From contig JAHITE010000095.1 in NCBI GenBank assembly GCA_018817585.1, positions 1 to 42,507 on the forward strand: a stretch of DNA of 42,507 nt, read 5' to 3'. Of this stretch, positions 14,763-23,579 are shown in pieces. Below the pieces are notes generated by a model. It had not been told where the DNA came from. It did not search any database and saw only the letters and a program-made list of their open reading frames with translations. The position numbers and the translations under genes were made by a program. Origin of the DNA: Candidatus Omnitrophota bacterium (GTDB lineage Bacteria; Omnitrophota; Gorgyraeia; B26-G9). How positions within the stretch are numbered: position 1 is the stretch's first letter; each line of letters opens with the position of its first letter.

Positions 14763-15126
14763 CAGCTAAACCTTCCCTTTGCTTTCTTTCCTCTTCTATT
14801 TCATTAAAAATTTTAGCCATATGAATATCGTATTCTATTGATTCGTCTACTTTAAAGCAAAAATCCGGCGTATTTCTAAGATCAAGACTATCCCCTAAAA
14901 GCTTGCGAATATAGTTATGCGCGCTTTCTAAGCCCTGTTTTGCTTCGGTTTTTTGTTTTTCATCACCTAAAACGCTATAAAATACTTTAGCATATCTCAG
15001 ATCATCTTTAAGCTCTACCCGGGTAAGAGTAACAAATCCGATTCTCGGGTCTTTGATCTGTTCATGAATAATACTGCTTATTTCTTCTTTGATTCTTTGC
15101 TCTACTCTTTGTTTTCTCTGACTCAT
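14719..15126 (-). CDS. rbfA: Ribosome-binding factor A
   Basis: Assists maturation of the 30S subunit and 16S rRNA processing, especially in the cold. It is a small single-domain KH-fold protein of 135 residues, with QRVEQRIKEEISSII at the N-terminus, the conserved KDPRIGFVTLTRVELKDDL, and YAKVFYSVLG. I start at the ATG at 15126, with GGAG eight bases upstream, rather than six codons earlier where no ribosome binding site is seen. The acidic tail is encoded by DNA that overlaps nrnA. In most genomes nusA and infB precede it; here they are replaced by the nucleotidyltransferase gene. Confidence 0.92.
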   Translation of the reverse strand: MSQRKQRVEQRIKEEISSIIHEQIKDPRIGFVTLTRVELKDDLRYAKVFYSVLGDEKQKTEAKQGLESAHNYIRKLLGDSLDLRNTPDFCFKVDESIEYDIHMAKIFNEIEEERKQREGLADDQETDTGKDQTIE

Positions 15127-15151
15127 TATAAAAGCTCCAATCATTTATCTT

Positions 15152-16306
15152 TTAATTATCAAGCTTCACATTAACATATTTCACCAAATACTCAATAAAC
15201 ATTTTCTTAATGCCTGTTTTTTTTGATTTATTTATTAAAAACAAACATTCTTCTACTGCTCGACCTTTCAATAATTCAGCTAATTCAGAAATTTTTCTAA
15301 CTGGGATAAAATGTAATGCCTCCAAAACATTACCACCAGTTTGTTTTATTTCTAGCAGTATATCTTTATCCTTTTTATTAAAATTAAAAACAGCAAAAAT
15401 CTCTTTTAAATCATGGATGTTTAAATCATCAATAATAGCCATCAAATAAACCATCCAGATCTTAACACTTAAATCTTGGCAATACTTCTTATAGCACTTG
15501 ATGATTTCCGCGACAGCTTTTATTTTTTTAGATAAACTTTTATTGAATTTAATGTTTGGATGTATAAAGTCTAATTCATCAAATGTGTTCATCCTCCTAA
15601 TAACTTTTAAAGGATTCGGCTCATTTAAAAGCAGTATCAACTCATTTGTCATTCTAAATTTTTCAGCTTTTTTAAGTATTTTTTTATCAATTGCTGCTAA
15701 AATTAGATTTTGAGTATACTTATCAATCCTAAAATTAAATCTCTGCTCAAATCTCACAGCTCTCAAAATTCGTGTGGGATCATCCATAAAACTTAAATCA
15801 TGCAATATTTTAATTCTTTTTTGTTTTAAGTCTCTAGATGCTTCAAAACTATCAATCAAAATACCAAATGTTTTTTTATTCAAACTCAGAGCTAGGGTAT
15901 TGATCGTAAAGTCACGTCTGGATAAATCCTTAACCAAAGAGCTGGATTCTACAATTGGTAAAGCAGCTGGATATGCATAAAACTCTGTACGCGCCATCGC
16001 AAGATCAATGCTCAATCCATTATTTAATAGTAGCTTTGCTGTTTTAAATCTAGGAGATATTTTTAATTTAGCATTTAATTTTTCCTTTAGATCTTTGGAA
16101 AAAGCAATTGCGTCTCCTTCAATTACCAAGTCTATATCAAAATTGGATATCCCAATTAACATATCTCGAACAAATCCACCCACAATATAAACAGCAACCT
16201 TTTTTTTATCAGCTAATTCACCAATATCTCTTAAAAGGTCAAGTAAATGAATAGGAAGTATTGTCTTTAATTTTTTTGATAAATCTTTAGTTTTAATTTT
16301 AGGCAT
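15152..16306 (-). CDS. Class II tRNA nucleotidyltransferase / poly(A) polymerase family protein
   Basis: Adds CCA, or only the terminal A, to tRNA 3' ends, or polyadenylates RNA; the sequence alone does not decide. The 384-residue protein has the nucleotidyltransferase motif GGFVRD with DIDLVIEGD (43-65), the RRDFTINTLA motif, and DPTRILRAVRFEQRF in the neck. The RAVRFEQRF wording resembles A-adding enzymes that normally carry N-terminal DHH and CBS domains; those domains are missing here. The gene is AT-rich: two counted segments have 25% and 22% GC and a third 38%, against 38% in one counted nrnA segment. It lies directly downstream of tRNA-Arg, which fits acquisition beside a tRNA gene. 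No strong promoter of its own was found, so it may be read from the tRNA promoter. Confidence 0.88.
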   Translation of the reverse strand: MPKIKTKDLSKKLKTILPIHLLDLLRDIGELADKKKVAVYIVGGFVRDMLIGISNFDIDLVIEGDAIAFSKDLKEKLNAKLKISPRFKTAKLLLNNGLSIDLAMARTEFYAYPAALPIVESSSLVKDLSRRDFTINTLALSLNKKTFGILIDSFEASRDLKQKRIKILHDLSFMDDPTRILRAVRFEQRFNFRIDKYTQNLILAAIDKKILKKAEKFRMTNELILLLNEPNPLKVIRRMNTFDELDFIHPNIKFNKSLSKKIKAVAEIIKCYKKYCQDLSVKIWMVYLMAIIDDLNIHDLKEIFAVFNFNKKDKDILLEIKQTGGNVLEALHFIPVRKISELAELLKGRAVEECLFLINKSKKTGIKKMFIEYLVKYVNVKLDN

Positions 16307-16410
16307 AATAGTGTTTTACTCTCGCAAATATCCAAGCTAATTCAAAATCTAGCCGGAAACTTAGAGATCTTTAAAAATTTCGACTGAAAGACTTATAAAA
16401 TTATAAAAAA

Positions 16411-16485
16411 TGGTGCCCCCTGCGAGAATCGAACTCACATCACAAGCTCCGGAGGCTTGTGCTTTATCCGTTAAGCTAAAGGGGC
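16411..16485 (-). tRNA. tRNA-Arg (anticodon CCG)
   Basis: The 75-nt minus-strand sequence folds as a standard cloverleaf. The acceptor stem is GCCCCTT paired with AGGGGGC, with discriminator A and an encoded CCA. The D stem is GCTT/AAGC with an eight-base loop. The anticodon stem is CAAGC/GCTTG around CTCCGGA. The T stem is GTGAG/CTCGC with loop TTCGATT. The anticodon CCG (genome 16450-16452) reads the arginine codon CGG. A good promoter lies upstream at 16537-16565. The encoded CCA means the neighbouring nucleotidyltransferase is not needed to make this tRNA's end, only to repair it. Confidence 0.97.
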
Positions 16486-16536
16486 AAGGTTTTATCAATA
16501 GCGCTTAATCAAGTCTTAAAATGCCGTAAGACATAT

Positions 16537-16565
16537 ATTTAACTCTAAAATCAAGCTATTGTCAA
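16537..16565 (-). promoter_or_regulatory. Sigma70-type promoter of tRNA-Arg
   Basis: Minus-strand TTGACA (16560-16565, perfect) and TTAAAT (16537-16542, 4/6) are 17 bases apart. The -35 box contains the stop codon of xerD (16562-16564). Predicted transcription begins near 16530, about 45 bases before the tRNA. Confidence 0.65.
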
Positions 16566-17455
16566 GGCCTTGGATGGAATTTATGATGAATGGATTTTAA
16601 TCTATCCTTGTTCAGATGTGTATATAACTGAGTTGTAGAAATATTGCTATGTCCAAGCAATTCCTGAACAATTCTTAAATCAGCGCCTTTTTCCAGCAAA
16701 TGTGTAGCAAAAGAATGCCTTAACGTATGCGGAGATATATGCTTATTAATATTGGCGATTAAAGCATACTCCTGAATCTGCTTCCAAATCATTTGCCGGG
16801 AAATCCCGGATCCGTTTTTTGATAAAAATATGTGTTTAGAATCTTTGTTTTTCAGTAATACCGGTCTTCCCTGCTCCAGATATTGACTCAGAGCCTGCCT
16901 CGCTAGGCTGCCCATGGGAACAATTCTTTCTTTTTGCCCTTTACCAATACATCTTAAAATTCCTAAATTCAGATCAATATCGTTGAGTTTCAGGTTAACG
17001 ACTTCAGAAACTCTCATCCCGGTCGCGTATAAGATCTCAAAACAAGCTTTATCTCTTAAATGCTTAACCTTTGATCCGCGAATCACTTTTAAAAATTCTT
17101 CTACTTCACTAATTGACATAACCTCCGGCAAATACTTCCAAAGTTTCGGAGATTCTAAGAGTTCCGTAGGATCCCGCGATACATAACGCTGACTTACCAA
17201 ATAACGGTAAAAAACTTTTAAAGCCACAATATTTCTGGCAATAGAACTGGATTTAAGTTCTGCCTCTTTAAGCGAATAAATATAATTTAGAAAATCATCC
17301 CGCGTAGGATTCATTACATTAGCCATGTCATTAACCAAAGCAAAAGCGGCGAATTTATTGAGATCACGGCGATATGATGAAATTGTATTTTTAGAAAGTC
17401 CTCTTTCTAAAGACAAATAATCTAAAAACTCATCGATATAATGTTCAAGTTTCAT
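16562..17455 (-). CDS. xerD: Tyrosine recombinase XerD
   Basis: Site-specific recombinase that resolves chromosome dimers at dif together with XerC and FtsK. At 297 residues it has the standard length. The SAM-like core-binding domain (1-100) is followed by the catalytic domain with all six residues: Arg148 (ATGMRVSE), Lys172 (GKGQKERIVP), His243 and Arg246 (HTLRHSFATHLLE), His269 (LLGHSNI) and Tyr278 (TTQLYTH). The sequence is of the housekeeping XerD type rather than a phage integrase, although a tRNA gene lies next to it. Its ATG overlaps the end of the glycosylase gene by 11 bp. Confidence 0.93.
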   Translation of the reverse strand: MKLEHYIDEFLDYLSLERGLSKNTISSYRRDLNKFAAFALVNDMANVMNPTRDDFLNYIYSLKEAELKSSSIARNIVALKVFYRYLVSQRYVSRDPTELLESPKLWKYLPEVMSISEVEEFLKVIRGSKVKHLRDKACFEILYATGMRVSEVVNLKLNDIDLNLGILRCIGKGQKERIVPMGSLARQALSQYLEQGRPVLLKNKDSKHIFLSKNGSGISRQMIWKQIQEYALIANINKHISPHTLRHSFATHLLEKGADLRIVQELLGHSNISTTQLYTHLNKDRLKSIHHKFHPRP

Positions 17456-18233
17456 ATTTATTTAAAACATCCATAATTTTTTTCATATCAGCCCAAACCA
17501 GTTTTTTGTCTTGGGGGTTACGTAAAAGATAAGCAGGATGAAATGTCGGCATTAGTTTTATCCCCTTAAATTCAAACCACTGCCCGCGCAGCTGAGAAAT
17601 CGGAATTGTTTGATTGAGCAAAGTATGCGCGGCAAATTTCCCCAAAGTACAAATAACTTTGGGCTTAATAATTTCTAAAAGTTCTATCAGATAAGGTTTG
17701 CAGCAAACAACTTCTTCCGGTAAAGGATTACGGTTATTGGGAGGCCGGCAACGCAGCAGATTGGTAATATAGACATCAGAGCGTTTAAACTTCATCGCGT
17801 TAATGATTTTAGTCAATAGCCCTCCGGCTAAGCCGACAAAAGGCTTGGCTGAGATATCTTCCTCATGTCCCGGCGCCTCACCGATAAATACCAGCTCAGC
17901 GTCTAAACTGCCATCACCAAAAACAACATTAGTTCTGGTTTTATGCAGATCACAGAAAGCACATGTCCGCGTTTTTTGATACAAAGATTTTATCCGGGCT
18001 TGTTTATTATCCGCGGATTGAATTAATTCAGCTGAATCTAAGCTATCTGCTTTAAGATCAGTAACAACTTGTTGTTTTGAATCAGGACCAACCTGATTGT
18101 CTAACTGCCTATCTGGGCCTAAACTGCTACCCGGCAAATAATCAACAGCAAAATATGCTTCAAACTCCAATCGAGCTTTTAACTGCTCAATGGTCTCGCT
18201 CAATTGTTCTCGGAAACTTTCTGGGCTATCCAT
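17445..18233 (-). CDS. Family 4 uracil-DNA glycosylase (4Fe-4S)
   Basis: Removes uracil from DNA to begin base-excision repair. The 262-residue protein has cluster ligands Cys91 and Cys94 (CAFC), Cys162 (LRCRPPNNRNP) and Cys178 (EEVVCCKPYL), the active-site GEAPG (118-122), and HPAYLLR (232-238). Residues 1-80 form an N-terminal helix and a Gln/Asp/Ser-rich linker, so the protein is longer than minimal family 4 enzymes. I start at the ATG at 18233 because AGGAG lies eight bases upstream; the TTG two codons earlier is too close to it. It overlaps the preceding glycosyltransferase gene by 34 bp. Confidence 0.92.
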   Translation of the reverse strand: MDSPESFREQLSETIEQLKARLEFEAYFAVDYLPGSSLGPDRQLDNQVGPDSKQQVVTDLKADSLDSAELIQSADNKQARIKSLYQKTRTCAFCDLHKTRTNVVFGDGSLDAELVFIGEAPGHEEDISAKPFVGLAGGLLTKIINAMKFKRSDVYITNLLRCRPPNNRNPLPEEVVCCKPYLIELLEIIKPKVICTLGKFAAHTLLNQTIPISQLRGQWFEFKGIKLMPTFHPAYLLRNPQDKKLVWADMKKIMDVLNKYET

Positions 18234-19330
18234 TGACAAATCTCCTCAGCCGCGTTTGGTCGAGCTAGTTTTTGGGCATTTTCTTTCATCTGGTTTAATA
18301 TTCTCTGGTCATCCTTAAGCAGCTCTTCAACATAATCAGCAACTTTATTAACATCAGCCAATCTCCGGCCAATATTATATTTTTCAATTATCTCAGCATT
18401 TCGCGTTTCCTGCCCGGGAATTGGTTTTATAATCAGCATTGGTAAATCCTTGGCCAGAGATTCCGATACCGTCAATCCTCCGGACTTACTGATTATCAAA
18501 TCAGCGCATTCCATAAACTCATCCATATTATTTATAAAACCATTTGCCTGCACATTTTTTTTAAAAACCGCGGTTTTAAAATGCTCATACATTTCCTTGT
18601 TTTTCCCGCAAACAACGGCTATTTGCAAATCCCTGGGCATATTATCCAGATGCTCAACTATTTTCATAATCGGACCAACTCCAAAGCCGCCGCTGGTAAC
18701 CAATATCGTGAATTTATTCAGTTCCAAGCCAAGTTTCTTCCGTAACTGATTTTTATCAGTTGTTTTCGCGAATTTATCTTCAATCGGAATGCCGGTAACC
18801 CGAATCTTATCTTCTTTTACGCCCATGGTTATTATTTCTTCTTTAGTACTCTGACTGGCAACTAAGTAATAATCAATTCCCTGATTTACCCAGAATTGAT
18901 GCACACCAAAATCAGTCACTCCGCAAACAACCATTGCTTTAATCAAACCTTTTGTTTTTAAAGCCGCCATTAACTGCGCTGACATAAAATGCTCACAGAT
19001 AATTACATCCGGCTGCTGGTCTTTAACATACTTTAACAGCGGCGCTCCATGAAGCGAATTAAAAAAATATCTAACCCGGTTTATAATCGGCTTAAGTAAT
19101 GGACAATTTAAAAAATGGAAAATTATTCCCCACAGCCAAGGCAGATAGCTGACTAAAAATATATAGACATCAGGATAGGCTTTTTTAAAAAACGCGTTTG
19201 TATAATCCAATGCGTCAATGTTCTCTACATAATTTTGTTCAGAATTTATTTTAATAAATGAATTATACAGCGCTTCGGCAGCTTTTTTATGGCCGGCTCC
19301 GGCTGTGGCATGAATAATAAAAACCTTCAT
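18200..19330 (-). CDS. Monogalactosyldiacylglycerol synthase / diacylglycerol glucosyltransferase-like protein (GT28)
   Basis: Probably transfers a sugar from a UDP-sugar to diacylglycerol at the cytoplasmic face of the membrane. The 376-residue protein has the N-terminal HATAGAGHKKAAEAL motif (8-22) of the MGDG-synthase family, a second Rossmann half with VTSGGFGVG, and the donor-binding stretch SKSGGLTVSESLA followed by PGQETRNA. The exact sugar and acceptor cannot be told from sequence; a MurG-like activity is less likely because the N-terminal motif fits the lipid enzymes. The ATG at 19330 has GAGG five bases upstream and is preferred over the GTG two codons earlier. Confidence 0.82.
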   Translation of the reverse strand: MKVFIIHATAGAGHKKAAEALYNSFIKINSEQNYVENIDALDYTNAFFKKAYPDVYIFLVSYLPWLWGIIFHFLNCPLLKPIINRVRYFFNSLHGAPLLKYVKDQQPDVIICEHFMSAQLMAALKTKGLIKAMVVCGVTDFGVHQFWVNQGIDYYLVASQSTKEEIITMGVKEDKIRVTGIPIEDKFAKTTDKNQLRKKLGLELNKFTILVTSGGFGVGPIMKIVEHLDNMPRDLQIAVVCGKNKEMYEHFKTAVFKKNVQANGFINNMDEFMECADLIISKSGGLTVSESLAKDLPMLIIKPIPGQETRNAEIIEKYNIGRRLADVNKVADYVEELLKDDQRILNQMKENAQKLARPNAAEEICQWIAQKVSENN

Positions 19331-19379
19331 TTTCACCTCAGATCTTTCTGGTTTAAAGTTAAAACATAAAAATCTTTAA

Positions 19380-20042
19380 TTATTTATCAGCAGCATCTAT
19401 CGGAACATTTTGCTGCGCTTGATAGGGATTAACTTTAGACAATACATTCTTATTCATTAACACCCCGCCGGATATAATTATTTTTATTGCTTCTTCAACC
19501 GTAATGTCTAAAACTATAATATCTTTTTTCGGAACAATCACAAAAAAACCAGTAATCGGATTTGGCGCTGAAGATATATATACGCACACAGTATCCATGG
19601 TTTTATCCCCGATTGTCTGATCAGCAAACTCATTGGTCAGAAAACCCATAGTATAAACATCATCCCGGGGATACTCAAACAAAACAACTTTTTTAAATGC
19701 TAACTTTTCATCAGAAAATAAGAATTTGACAAGCTGTTTGACTGAAGGATAGATCTGATAAACAAAGGGAATCCGCAAAAAAAGATTTTCAAAATAAGGC
19801 ATGATTCTTTTGACAAATACATTAGTCGCCAGTATCCCGCTAAAAAAAATCAAAACAATTATAGCCACAAGTCCTAAACCGAAAAATGATGAACCATAGG
19901 TATTCTGAAGATAGGGATTAATATACCTGCCCAAAAGATTATCAAAAAATCTGATTGTTAGCGAAAGGATATTAACCGTTATAAACAGCGGCAAAAGAAC
20001 AACAATTCCGGCAATAAAATAACGTCTAATCCTTTTTTTCAT
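19380..20042 (-). CDS. DUF502 family membrane protein
   Basis: A 220-residue protein of unknown function, recognised as DUF502 by the N-terminal KKRIRRYFIAGIVVLLPLFIT, by FLTNEF, and by the region around VCVYISSAPNPITGFFVIVP. There are two clear transmembrane helices (about 8-28 and 52-77), then a soluble domain. A good ribosome binding site (AGGA) lies five bases before the start. It follows rnfA by 13 bp and precedes the glycosyltransferase, an arrangement that would suit envelope-related work, but no function can be assigned. Confidence 0.88.
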   Translation of the reverse strand: MKKRIRRYFIAGIVVLLPLFITVNILSLTIRFFDNLLGRYINPYLQNTYGSSFFGLGLVAIIVLIFFSGILATNVFVKRIMPYFENLFLRIPFVYQIYPSVKQLVKFLFSDEKLAFKKVVLFEYPRDDVYTMGFLTNEFADQTIGDKTMDTVCVYISSAPNPITGFFVIVPKKDIIVLDITVEEAIKIIISGGVLMNKNVLSKVNPYQAQQNVPIDAADK

Positions 20043-20055
20043 TTTTTCCTAAAAT

Positions 20056-20649
20056 TTATTCAACAATTAAACCACTAAATCCTAAAAACGCCAAAGACAT
20101 CAGTCCGGCAATAATAAACGCAATCGGCGCTCCGTTTAGACAAGCGGGGATTTTCGCCATTTCCAAGCGCTCCCGGATGCTTGTCATTAAAATTAAAGCC
20201 ATTCCAAAACCAAGCCCAGCGCTAAACCCCTGGACTATACTTTCCAGATAAGTCAGTTGATTCTGGATATTCAATAATGTCACAAACAGCACAACACAGT
20301 TACAAGTTATCAGCGGTAAATAAATTCCCAAGGCCTTGTACAAAATCGGATTAAATTTATGCACAAAAATTTCAACTAATTGCACAAAACAAGCGATAAT
20401 CAAAATAAACGAAATAATATTCAAATACTCCAAATGATACGGCACTAAAATGTAATAATAAAATGGCCAAGTAATTACAGAAGACATGGTCACCACAAAG
20501 GTCATTGATATTCCCATGCCTAAAGCAACATCTAGTTTCTTAGAAATACCGATAAATGGGCAACAACCGAGAAATCTTGATAGAACAAAGTTATTAACAA
20601 AAACAGCGGAAATTACTATTCCAAATATTCTTGCTAGATTTATATCCAT
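20056..20649 (-). CDS. rnfA: Ion-translocating oxidoreductase subunit RnfA
   Basis: Inner-membrane subunit of the Rnf complex, which couples ferredoxin:NAD electron transfer to Na+ or H+ movement. The 197-residue protein has six predicted transmembrane helices. It keeps the cysteine pairs that, by homology with NqrE, would share an iron site with RnfE: Cys29/Cys30 in SRFLGCCPF and Cys116/Cys118 in PLITCNCVV. I start at the ATG at 20649 with GAGG upstream; a TTG five codons earlier is less likely. Only rnfE accompanies it. rnfB, C, D and G are absent from the window, so the complex must be completed from elsewhere or this pair acts separately. Confidence 0.92.
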   Translation of the reverse strand: MDINLARIFGIVISAVFVNNFVLSRFLGCCPFIGISKKLDVALGMGISMTFVVTMSSVITWPFYYYILVPYHLEYLNIISFILIIACFVQLVEIFVHKFNPILYKALGIYLPLITCNCVVLFVTLLNIQNQLTYLESIVQGFSAGLGFGMALILMTSIRERLEMAKIPACLNGAPIAFIIAGLMSLAFLGFSGLIVE

Positions 20650-20691
20650 AATACCAATCCTCAAACATTCTAATTAAAATTTAATCTTAGC

Positions 20692-21336
20692 TTAAGACTT
20701 ACAGTAATCCACTGTTTTAACCGCTTGTTTTTGTTTTAAAGCATTAAATTTATTAATTATTGCCATTATAACTCCAATGGTTATAAACGCCCCGGGAGCC
20801 AAGACCATAACTGTTACCGGATTATAAGCAGAACCTAATATTGGTATTCCCAGGAGTTTCCCCGAACCGAGGATCTCTCTTATTGCCCCAATCCCTCCGG
20901 CGGCTAAAGTAAAGCCTATTCCCATGCCTAAAGCATCGGCAATAGACATTGACACTGAATTTTTACTGGCAAAGGCTTCGGCTCTTCCTAAGATTATGCA
21001 GTTAACTACCATGATATCAACAAATAAACCAAGCTCCGCGTAAACCAGCGGAAAATATGCCTGCAAAACAAGTTTCGCGATCGTAACAAAAGAAGCAATA
21101 ATCAAAATATAGCAAGGGATTCTTACTTGCGCTGGAACAAAATCCTTAAACAGCGATACAATAATATTAGAGCCCAGTAAAACAAAAGTCGCGGCAATCC
21201 CGATCGCCAGACCATTTTTCAGACTAACCGTAACTGCCAATGTCGGACACAGTCCAAGCATCAACCGAAAAACAGGATTTTCATAGCAAATCCCCTGAAA
21301 AAAGCATTTTTTAAGACACTGCGCTTTATCATTCAT
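20692..21336 (-). CDS. rnfE: Ion-translocating oxidoreductase subunit RnfE
   Basis: Membrane subunit homologous to RnfA and NqrD, arranged in the opposite topology so that the two form a pseudo-symmetric pair. The 214-residue protein has Cys30 in LGLCPTLAVT and Cys113 in VVNCIILGRAEAFA, the positions expected to bind the iron site shared with RnfA. IREILGSG is also conserved. AAGGA lies nine bases upstream of the ATG. It starts 26 bp after secDF and is followed by rnfA. The N-terminus carries three extra cysteines (7, 11 and 17) of unknown meaning. Confidence 0.92.
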   Translation of the reverse strand: MNDKAQCLKKCFFQGICYENPVFRLMLGLCPTLAVTVSLKNGLAIGIAATFVLLGSNIIVSLFKDFVPAQVRIPCYILIIASFVTIAKLVLQAYFPLVYAELGLFVDIMVVNCIILGRAEAFASKNSVSMSIADALGMGIGFTLAAGGIGAIREILGSGKLLGIPILGSAYNPVTVMVLAPGAFITIGVIMAIINKFNALKQKQAVKTVDYCKS

Positions 21337-21362
21337 TCTTTTAATTCCTTATGAACAAAAAA

Positions 21363-23537
21363 TTACTTTTTTTCCCAAATATAAACCAATGGAGTGGCAA
21401 TAAAAATTGTAGAATATATTCCGCTGACAAACCCAATCAGCATAATAAACGCGAAGTTATGCAGTACCCTACCGCCAAGCAGATACAAAGAAATTACAAT
21501 ACACAAAGTAGTTACAGTTGTCCACAAAGTTCTGCCTAATGTTTGGTTTATACTCATATTTATAATATCTTTAAACCCGGTTTTTCTCCGCAACCTGATA
21601 TTTTCTCTTATCCGGTCAAAGATAACCACTGTATCGTTTATCGAATAACCAGCGACAGTCATAAATGCCGTTACCATCAGTAAATCAATCGGCCGATTAG
21701 TTAAAGCGCAGACAGCTACAGCCACAAGTACATCGTGAAATAAAGCAACTAATCCAGCAAAACCATAAACAAAATCCCGAAAACGAATCCAGATATAAAT
21801 ACAGATCGCAAGCATTGCCAAAGCCAAAGCCATGGCTGCGTTCTTTTTAAGCAGGTTACCGACAACCGGGCCAACACTATCAATGCTTAGAACTTCAGCT
21901 TTATTATCCGGGAATGATTTAACAAACCCATCGATTATACTGTCCGCCTGATTGTCCGCTGTTCTTAAAATAACAATTGTCGGATCCTTTTTATCCTGCT
22001 GAATAAGCGCGTCGCCTAATCCAATATCACTCATTGCCGCGCGCAAAGAATCCATCTCTATTGGTTTTTCAAACTTAAATTCCTGAATCGCTCCTCCGGT
22101 AAAATCTATTCCGTAATTAGCTTCCCCTTTATGCCCAAAAAAGCTCAAACCAATAATCAGAAAAACAATTGAAATGCTAAAAGATATCCAGCGAATTTTA
22201 ATAAAATCGATTTTTGTTGAAGGAATAAGCTGCATCATCTTAAGCGGCAGGTTTTTCCATTTTAAACACATCATATCAATCAGTAATTTAGTAACCACAA
22301 TCGCCGTGAACATACTTGCCAGCAAACCAATGATCAAGGTTAAACCAAAACCGCGAATCGGGCCTGATCCCAGCCAAACCAAAAGCACAGCAGCAATAAT
22401 CGTAGTCACATTCGAGTCAAAAATTGCCGGAAAAGCGCGGCCGTATCCATTATTAATTGCAGTTCTGGTTGACTTGCCTTGAAGCAATTCTTCTCTTATC
22501 CGTTCATTGATCAGAACATTAGCATCAACCGCCATACCTATAGTCAAACCAATACCCGCGATACCCGGTAAAGTTAATGTCGCCTTCATAATAACCAAAG
22601 CCGCCAATACCAGTAATATGTTCAAAACCAAAGCAATATTTGCCAGAATTCCGCCGATAAAATAATAGATTGCCATAAAACTTACTACAGCAATCCCACC
22701 AATTAAGGTGGCATTCACCCCACTTTTAATTGAATCCTGTCCCAGCAAAGGCCCGACAGTTCTTTCTTCTCCGAAAATAATCGGAGCAGGCAAAGCACCG
22801 GTACGCAATACTGTAGACAAATCTTTGGCTTCTTCAATACTAAAATTGCCAGTAATTTCCGCGCTTCCTCCCGATATTCTTTCTCTGATATTCGGCGCTG
22901 AGTAGATTTCGCCATCTAAAACAACCGCTAACTGCCTGTTTACATTTGCTCCGGTGATATTGGAAAACAATGTCGCGCCCTTAGGAGTAAAATCCAGTTT
23001 CACACTGGATCGTCCGTAATTATCACGACTTAACACAGCATCAGCCAAACTATCTCCAGTCATTACTGGATCTTTTTCAATCAATAGATCTTTTCCATCC
23101 TCATCTTTTTTAAGTTCATAACCTAAGGGGATTTGACCAGCCAAGGCCTCTTTTAATTTATTTTCGTCATTGCCAACCAAGCGAAATTCAAGTTGAGCGG
23201 TTCTGCCGATCAGTTTTCTTGCTCGAGTCCGGTCAGTAACTCCCGGTAATTGAACAATGATTCTATCCGCGCCTTGACGGGAAATTGATGGTTCTTTAAC
23301 CCCTAACTGATCTATTCTTTTACGAATAATTTCAATTGTCCGATCAACAATATCATTGCGCACATCAGGCTTGATATTTTCCGGCAGTTTGGACATATCT
23401 ACCTGTAAAGTCAGAAACATCCCGCCCTGGAGGTCCAGACCAAGATTGATTTTATCTTTAAGCGGATGGATTACCCAGATGCAGAAAACCATTAATAATG
23501 ATATTAGTATAAATTTTATCTTCAAATTCTTTGGCAT
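21363..23537 (-). CDS. secDF: Fused protein translocase subunit SecDF
   Basis: Uses ion-motive force to pull secreted proteins out of SecYEG on the periplasmic side. The 724-residue protein joins SecD and SecF in one chain. The SecD part has the N-terminal LGLDLQGGMFLTL, the P1 domain with DRTARARK-like and QLPG motifs, and the channel motif GMAVDANVLINERIREE. The SecF part begins near residue 450 with NYGIDFTGG and has SINDTVVIFDRIREN. Twelve transmembrane helices are expected. A strong ribosome binding site (GGGAGG) precedes it, and yajC lies 42 bp upstream, the usual pair. The fusion is known in several phyla. Confidence 0.95.
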   Translation of the reverse strand: MPKNLKIKFILISLLMVFCIWVIHPLKDKINLGLDLQGGMFLTLQVDMSKLPENIKPDVRNDIVDRTIEIIRKRIDQLGVKEPSISRQGADRIIVQLPGVTDRTRARKLIGRTAQLEFRLVGNDENKLKEALAGQIPLGYELKKDEDGKDLLIEKDPVMTGDSLADAVLSRDNYGRSSVKLDFTPKGATLFSNITGANVNRQLAVVLDGEIYSAPNIRERISGGSAEITGNFSIEEAKDLSTVLRTGALPAPIIFGEERTVGPLLGQDSIKSGVNATLIGGIAVVSFMAIYYFIGGILANIALVLNILLVLAALVIMKATLTLPGIAGIGLTIGMAVDANVLINERIREELLQGKSTRTAINNGYGRAFPAIFDSNVTTIIAAVLLVWLGSGPIRGFGLTLIIGLLASMFTAIVVTKLLIDMMCLKWKNLPLKMMQLIPSTKIDFIKIRWISFSISIVFLIIGLSFFGHKGEANYGIDFTGGAIQEFKFEKPIEMDSLRAAMSDIGLGDALIQQDKKDPTIVILRTADNQADSIIDGFVKSFPDNKAEVLSIDSVGPVVGNLLKKNAAMALALAMLAICIYIWIRFRDFVYGFAGLVALFHDVLVAVAVCALTNRPIDLLMVTAFMTVAGYSINDTVVIFDRIRENIRLRRKTGFKDIINMSINQTLGRTLWTTVTTLCIVISLYLLGGRVLHNFAFIMLIGFVSGIYSTIFIATPLVYIWEKK

Positions 23538-23579
23538 GCGCTTCCTCCCTAAATTAAACTTTAATCAAAAATATCCAGA

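Noticed and set aside
16411..17455. Integrative element with tRNA-Arg as attachment site and the recombinase as integrase
   Set aside because: The recombinase is of the housekeeping XerD type in an operon with repair and envelope genes; no duplicated tRNA 3' end or phage genes were seen.
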